A DNA stretch of 31,635 nt from a virus, in IMG/VR virus record IMGVR_UViG_3300010160_002536, positions 1 to 31,635 of that record; one strand, written 5' to 3'. The notes below the pieces were generated by a model. It saw only the letters and a list, made by a program, of their open reading frames with translations, was not told where the DNA came from and did not search any database. Positions within the stretch are counted from its first letter, which is position 1. Each line of letters starts with the position of its first letter. Below are positions 29,488-31,635 of the stretch, one piece after another. Both the position numbers and the translations under genes were made by a program.

Positions 29488-29892
29488 TTTTAAGTCGTTG
29501 TTTAGTTTATTATAGACTTCATCGTCGGGGTACTGCCCTAAATTATCCCAATCAACCATGGTCATGGTGTTGCCGTTTATAATAATATTACTCAAAGACC
29601 AATCACCGTGATACCACGGTTTAGTATTCCTAATTTGATCAAGACAAAACGCATGTATTTTTTTTACAAATTCAAGTGAATGCGGAAATTCACTTGCAGG
29701 GGTTCCGGCAACAATGTTGTAAGAAATCCAATTTTTTCCATGATCTATAACATAACCTGGTACATGTTCCTCAAGCAATCGAACATGATTAGCTATCCAT
29801 CCATCAGACGGACTATCCCAAATTTTGATGTATCGGTCATACTCAAAAAATACAGAACGACGTTTCTCTAGGTTTCTTCGGATTAGCTTCAT
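29458..29892 (-). CDS. Compact kinase-like (APH/choline-kinase fold) protein
   Basis: A 144-residue protein with the catalytic core of the aminoglycoside-phosphotransferase/choline-kinase class: YHGDWSLSNIIING (94-107) gives H95-G-D97 and N102 (the H-x-D-x-x-x-x-N motif), and TMVDWDNLG (111-119) gives the metal-binding D114. An N-terminal lysine in DRYIKIW (K23) may be the ATP-binding lysine. The N-lobe is strongly reduced, making the protein less than half the usual kinase length. It is on the minus strand alone, overlaps the hydroxylase-like gene by 30 bases at its end, and has no clear ribosome site. Substrate unknown; it may target a small molecule or a protein. Confidence 0.78.
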   Translation of the reverse strand: MKLIRRNLEKRRSVFFEYDRYIKIWDSPSDGWIANHVRLLEEHVPGYVIDHGKNWISYNIVAGTPASEFPHSLEFVKKIHAFCLDQIRNTKPWYHGDWSLSNIIINGNTMTMVDWDNLGQYPDDEVYNKLNNDLKSAFGDLYIF

Positions 29893-29899
29893 TGGTATT

Positions 29900-29920
29900 T
29901 TGAATAGTATAAATATTCAA
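29900..29920. promoter_or_regulatory. Inverted repeat containing TATAAATA in divergent gap
   Basis: In the 64-base gap between the kinase-like gene and the gene at 29957 there is a perfect 7-bp inverted repeat, TTGAATA-GTATAAA-TATTCAA. The T4-type late box TATAAATA lies inside it at 29908-29915 on the plus strand. It could be an operator or a promoter serving the rightward gene. ATAAATATTC is shared with the 26619-26707 gap. No test beyond pattern is possible here. Confidence 0.4.
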
Positions 29921-29956
29921 CATATTTAACAAAGATATTATCAGGAGATACCCATC

Positions 29957-30700
29957 TTGGATCCACGTATTATAAAGAATTACGATCCCCATACTCATCA
30001 TATTACAAACGAATTTTTGTTTGAAACTAATGATTGGGATCTAATTGAGCTTAATTATAACATTGATGTGGAAAAAATGCAAAGGTGGTACGACATACTA
30101 GAAGATCAATACAGCAATTTAAAATTTGGATTCAACAACAACCTTCAAAAGCTAAATGTTGAAACTAGCAAACAAATGGTTGACGATGGGTATTGCGGAT
30201 ACTATTGCGGCCCAATTGAAGGAATAACACTTGCATGGACCGAAGAAAGATACGAACCGTTGCCGCCATCAGAACAATGCAATGCTGACCTATTTCCGGA
30301 AGTTGACACAAAAACATTTAGGAATGAAACACGCATATTATCAAAATTAAGATTTGGGTATTTTGATTACTTAATAAATTTATTTGGCGAAGATGCTTGG
30401 AAAAAAGCTGTTGTAACAATACATCACCCAGGAATGTATATACGACAGCATACAGATAGCAAAGATTTAAAATTACATATTCCAATCTACTCTAATGAAA
30501 ATGCACTATTTCACTTTGGAAAAGATAGAGATAGAAGTTATCATATGAAAGTAGGAAAAGCATACATTTTGAACACGGCTGACTGGCATGGCACTTCTAA
30601 TGAAACAAACGGTGGATTCAAGATTCATACTATTTCTAGAATTAAACAGCATGTAATGCAATATGTACTAGGGCTTACGAATGAAAGTACAAGTATATAA
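29957..30700 (+). CDS. Aspartyl/2OG-Fe(II) hydroxylase-like protein
   Basis: A 247-residue protein beginning at TTG with AGGAG nine bases upstream. The iron-site pattern is MYIRQHTDSKDLKLHIPIYS (160-179) with H165-x-D167 and LNTADWHGTSNETNGG (205-220) with H211. The N-terminal part has cysteines (GYCGYYCGPIEG). The core resembles the incomplete protein at 31100-31635, which has the same L-K-(L/I)-H-I-P-I and L-(N/V)-N-T...H-G-T features, so these are paralogues. It overlaps the phosphatase-like gene by 20 bases. Substrate unknown. Confidence 0.8.
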   Translation: MDPRIIKNYDPHTHHITNEFLFETNDWDLIELNYNIDVEKMQRWYDILEDQYSNLKFGFNNNLQKLNVETSKQMVDDGYCGYYCGPIEGITLAWTEERYEPLPPSEQCNADLFPEVDTKTFRNETRILSKLRFGYFDYLINLFGEDAWKKAVVTIHHPGMYIRQHTDSKDLKLHIPIYSNENALFHFGKDRDRSYHMKVGKAYILNTADWHGTSNETNGGFKIHTISRIKQHVMQYVLGLTNESTSI

Positions 30701-31115
30701 TCAGGATAATTTTAGAATATCTTCTGGATTTAATGATACAAATATAGAAGATTTTAAAAATAATTATTTTATATGTGTCAATTCTTCTGGGTCTAGATAT
30801 GGTATTCCGGTTTTTAAAAAACCCCACGATCGTGTACTTAATATGTTTTTTGACGATACCGAACGTAATAAAATTAAAGTGTCTGGGCCAATTGTTTATT
30901 ATGCGGTTGCTTGCAAATCTAGTCAGGCCAAGTCTATCAAAGAGTTTGTTGACACAATCCCAGAAGACGCTACAATACATGTTTATTGTGCCAAAGGAAA
31001 ATCTCGAAGCACAGCGGTGGCAAAATTTATAGAGGAATATCGCAAAGTATATGACAAAACAAAGTTTGACAGTTATAATACTTTTGTGTATAATTTATTA
31101 TGGTCACAAGTTTAG
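30681..31115 (+). CDS. Protein tyrosine/dual-specificity phosphatase-like protein
   Basis: A 144-residue protein whose signature IHVYCAKGKSRSTAVAKF (99-116) contains the P-loop C103-X5-R109 followed by S110, as in tyrosine and dual-specificity phosphatases; the residue before the cysteine is Y rather than the usual H. A possible general acid is in FFDDTE (56-61). The short length fits minimal phage members. It starts 20 bases inside the end of the previous gene and overlaps the next gene start. It is the only phosphatase of this class in the window and sits near a kinase-like gene. Confidence 0.82.
   Translation: MKVQVYNQDNFRISSGFNDTNIEDFKNNYFICVNSSGSRYGIPVFKKPHDRVLNMFFDDTERNKIKVSGPIVYYAVACKSSQAKSIKEFVDTIPEDATIHVYCAKGKSRSTAVAKFIEEYRKVYDKTKFDSYNTFVYNLLWSQV
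31066..31094 (+). promoter_or_regulatory. Perfect-consensus sigma70-type promoter overlapping the end of the phosphatase gene
   Basis: On the plus strand TTGACA (31066-31071), 17 bases, TATAAT (31089-31094), a 12/12 match. The predicted start (about 31101) falls at the ATG at 31100 of the next gene, which has no Shine-Dalgarno. Either that gene is read as a leaderless message, or its true start is downstream, or the match is fortuitous inside coding DNA. Confidence 0.6.
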
Positions 31116-31635
31116 ATTTCAAAATAAAGAAACTTGATAATGTAAAATTTAATCACAAAGAACTTTTACATTACTACAATCAAATTGTAGAAAAATTCCC
31201 TCACCTCAAATGGATGCCTAACAGCACAACAGAAACTTTAGACCATAATGTAGACAATACCTACAGTTGGGCAATTCAAAGTAATTATATAGATACAAAT
31301 ATTCCTTGTCCGCCTTATCATATTGATACTACTTCAGAGTTCGTTGATCCTGAAAATAAGTTTTCAAATCCTACTAAATTAGTTTTTGGGTTTGGAAAAA
31401 AGATAGTAGACACATTTCCTGAAGTTCGACAAACGGGTATTGTTGGACATCCTCCAGGCACAAAAATTCAATTGCATCCAGACAACGATGAATTTTTAAA
31501 GATACACATACCTATTATGACAAATCCAGATTCGTGGTTCTTTTTTGAAGATGAAAAGTTTAATATGGAAATAGGCTCCGCTTACCTAGTTAATACTATT
31601 ATTCCCCATGGAACTGTTAACACTGGTGATACTGA
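31100..31635 (+). CDS. Aspartyl/2OG-Fe(II) hydroxylase-like protein, C-terminus cut by window edge
   Basis: 178 complete codons are present and no stop occurs before the window ends. The iron-site pattern is TKIQLHPDNDEFLKIHIPIM (121-140) with H126-x-D128 and LVNTIIPHGTVNTGDT (163-178) with distal H170, the same architecture as the gene at 29957 (HTDSKDLKLHIPIY and LNTADWHGT). An additional segment PPYHIDTTSEF (71-81) contains H74. The start is an ATG overlapping the phosphatase gene end without a ribosome site; an alternative ATG is at 31214. The arginine that would bind 2OG lies outside the window. Confidence 0.76.
   Translation, partial: MVTSLDFKIKKLDNVKFNHKELLHYYNQIVEKFPHLKWMPNSTTETLDHNVDNTYSWAIQSNYIDTNIPCPPYHIDTTSEFVDPENKFSNPTKLVFGFGKKIVDTFPEVRQTGIVGHPPGTKIQLHPDNDEFLKIHIPIMTNPDSWFFFEDEKFNMEIGSAYLVNTIIPHGTVNTGDT

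Noticed and set aside
29673-29696. Perfect 9-bp hairpin (CAAGTGAAT / ATTCACTTG, 6-base loop) considered as a terminator
   Set aside because: The adjacent T8 run lies before the hairpin on the plus strand, and on the minus strand the hairpin is followed by A's. It also lies within the kinase-like coding sequence.
1-31635. Bacterial chromosome or genomic island instead of a virus
   Set aside because: IF-1 and ClpP occur in bacteria, but the gene density, many tiny overlapping unknown genes, phage ligase, MazG, WYL_2-like and tail-fibre-like genes fit a virus better. Not finally excluded, because no capsid, terminase or polymerase lies in this window.
1-31635. CRISPR arrays, insertion sequences or rRNA
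   Set aside because: No regularly spaced direct repeats, transposase motifs, terminal inverted repeats or rRNA-like stretches were noticed.

Overview
The window reads as part of the genome of a lytic tailed virus (probably a T4-like or other large myovirus) of a Gram-negative, probably aquatic, bacterium. Support: dense AT-rich coding with almost no gaps, long same-strand runs joined by ATGA/TAATG overlaps, many small unknown genes, and a phage-type gene set (ATP-dependent DNA ligase, MazG-like pyrophosphohydrolase, ClpP, WYL_2/DUF2693-like protein, AbrB-like protein, IF-1, a tail-fibre-like structural protein). Lipoproteins, an entericidin-like peptide and an outer-membrane beta-barrel imply a two-membrane host. 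No integrase, transposase, rRNA or CRISPR array was seen. The virus and host assignment is inference.

Left half (1-12773), all on the minus strand: several operons, four of which have near-perfect sigma70-type promoters with exact 17-nt spacers (2261-2289, 4623-4651, 10693-10721, 12780-12808). In transcription order from 12773 the genes are a tRNA-like gene, a small secreted HExxH protein, a conserved unknown, AbrB-like, IF-1, a HExxH metallopeptidase-like protein, a block of small unknowns, a metallophosphoesterase, a 2OG-Fe(II) oxygenase, more small unknowns, an envelope-peptide module ending in ClpP, a second HExxH protein, then DNA ligase, a coiled-coil protein, MazG and a Bax-inhibitor-1-like membrane protein cut by the window edge.

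Right half (12866-31635), mostly plus strand: an accessory region with seven radical-SAM proteins in about 15 kb. A near-gapless plus-strand run (12866-22612) encodes radical SAM, DUF2061 membrane protein, outer-membrane barrel, ANL adenylating enzyme, methyltransferase-like protein, two radical SAMs, a PLP-dependent fold-type-I enzyme, another radical SAM, an iron-oxygenase-like protein and a final radical SAM. It meets head-on a minus-strand operon (26618-22595) of a tail-fibre-like protein, two paralogous beta-propeller-like proteins and a radical SAM whose start overlaps the last propeller stop. Further right are another N-terminal-twitch radical SAM, an unknown Rossmann-like protein, three aspartyl/2OG-hydroxylase-like proteins, a compact kinase-like protein and a CX5R phosphatase-like protein.

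Working hypothesis: the right half is a virus-encoded chemical modification system in which radical-SAM enzymes and iron oxygenases, with adenylating, PLP and methyl-transfer chemistry, tailor a macromolecule or small molecule. The virion-like proteins in the minus operon are the most obvious local substrates. There is no room in the plus operon for a classical short precursor-peptide gene. All functions are read from sequence motifs only.
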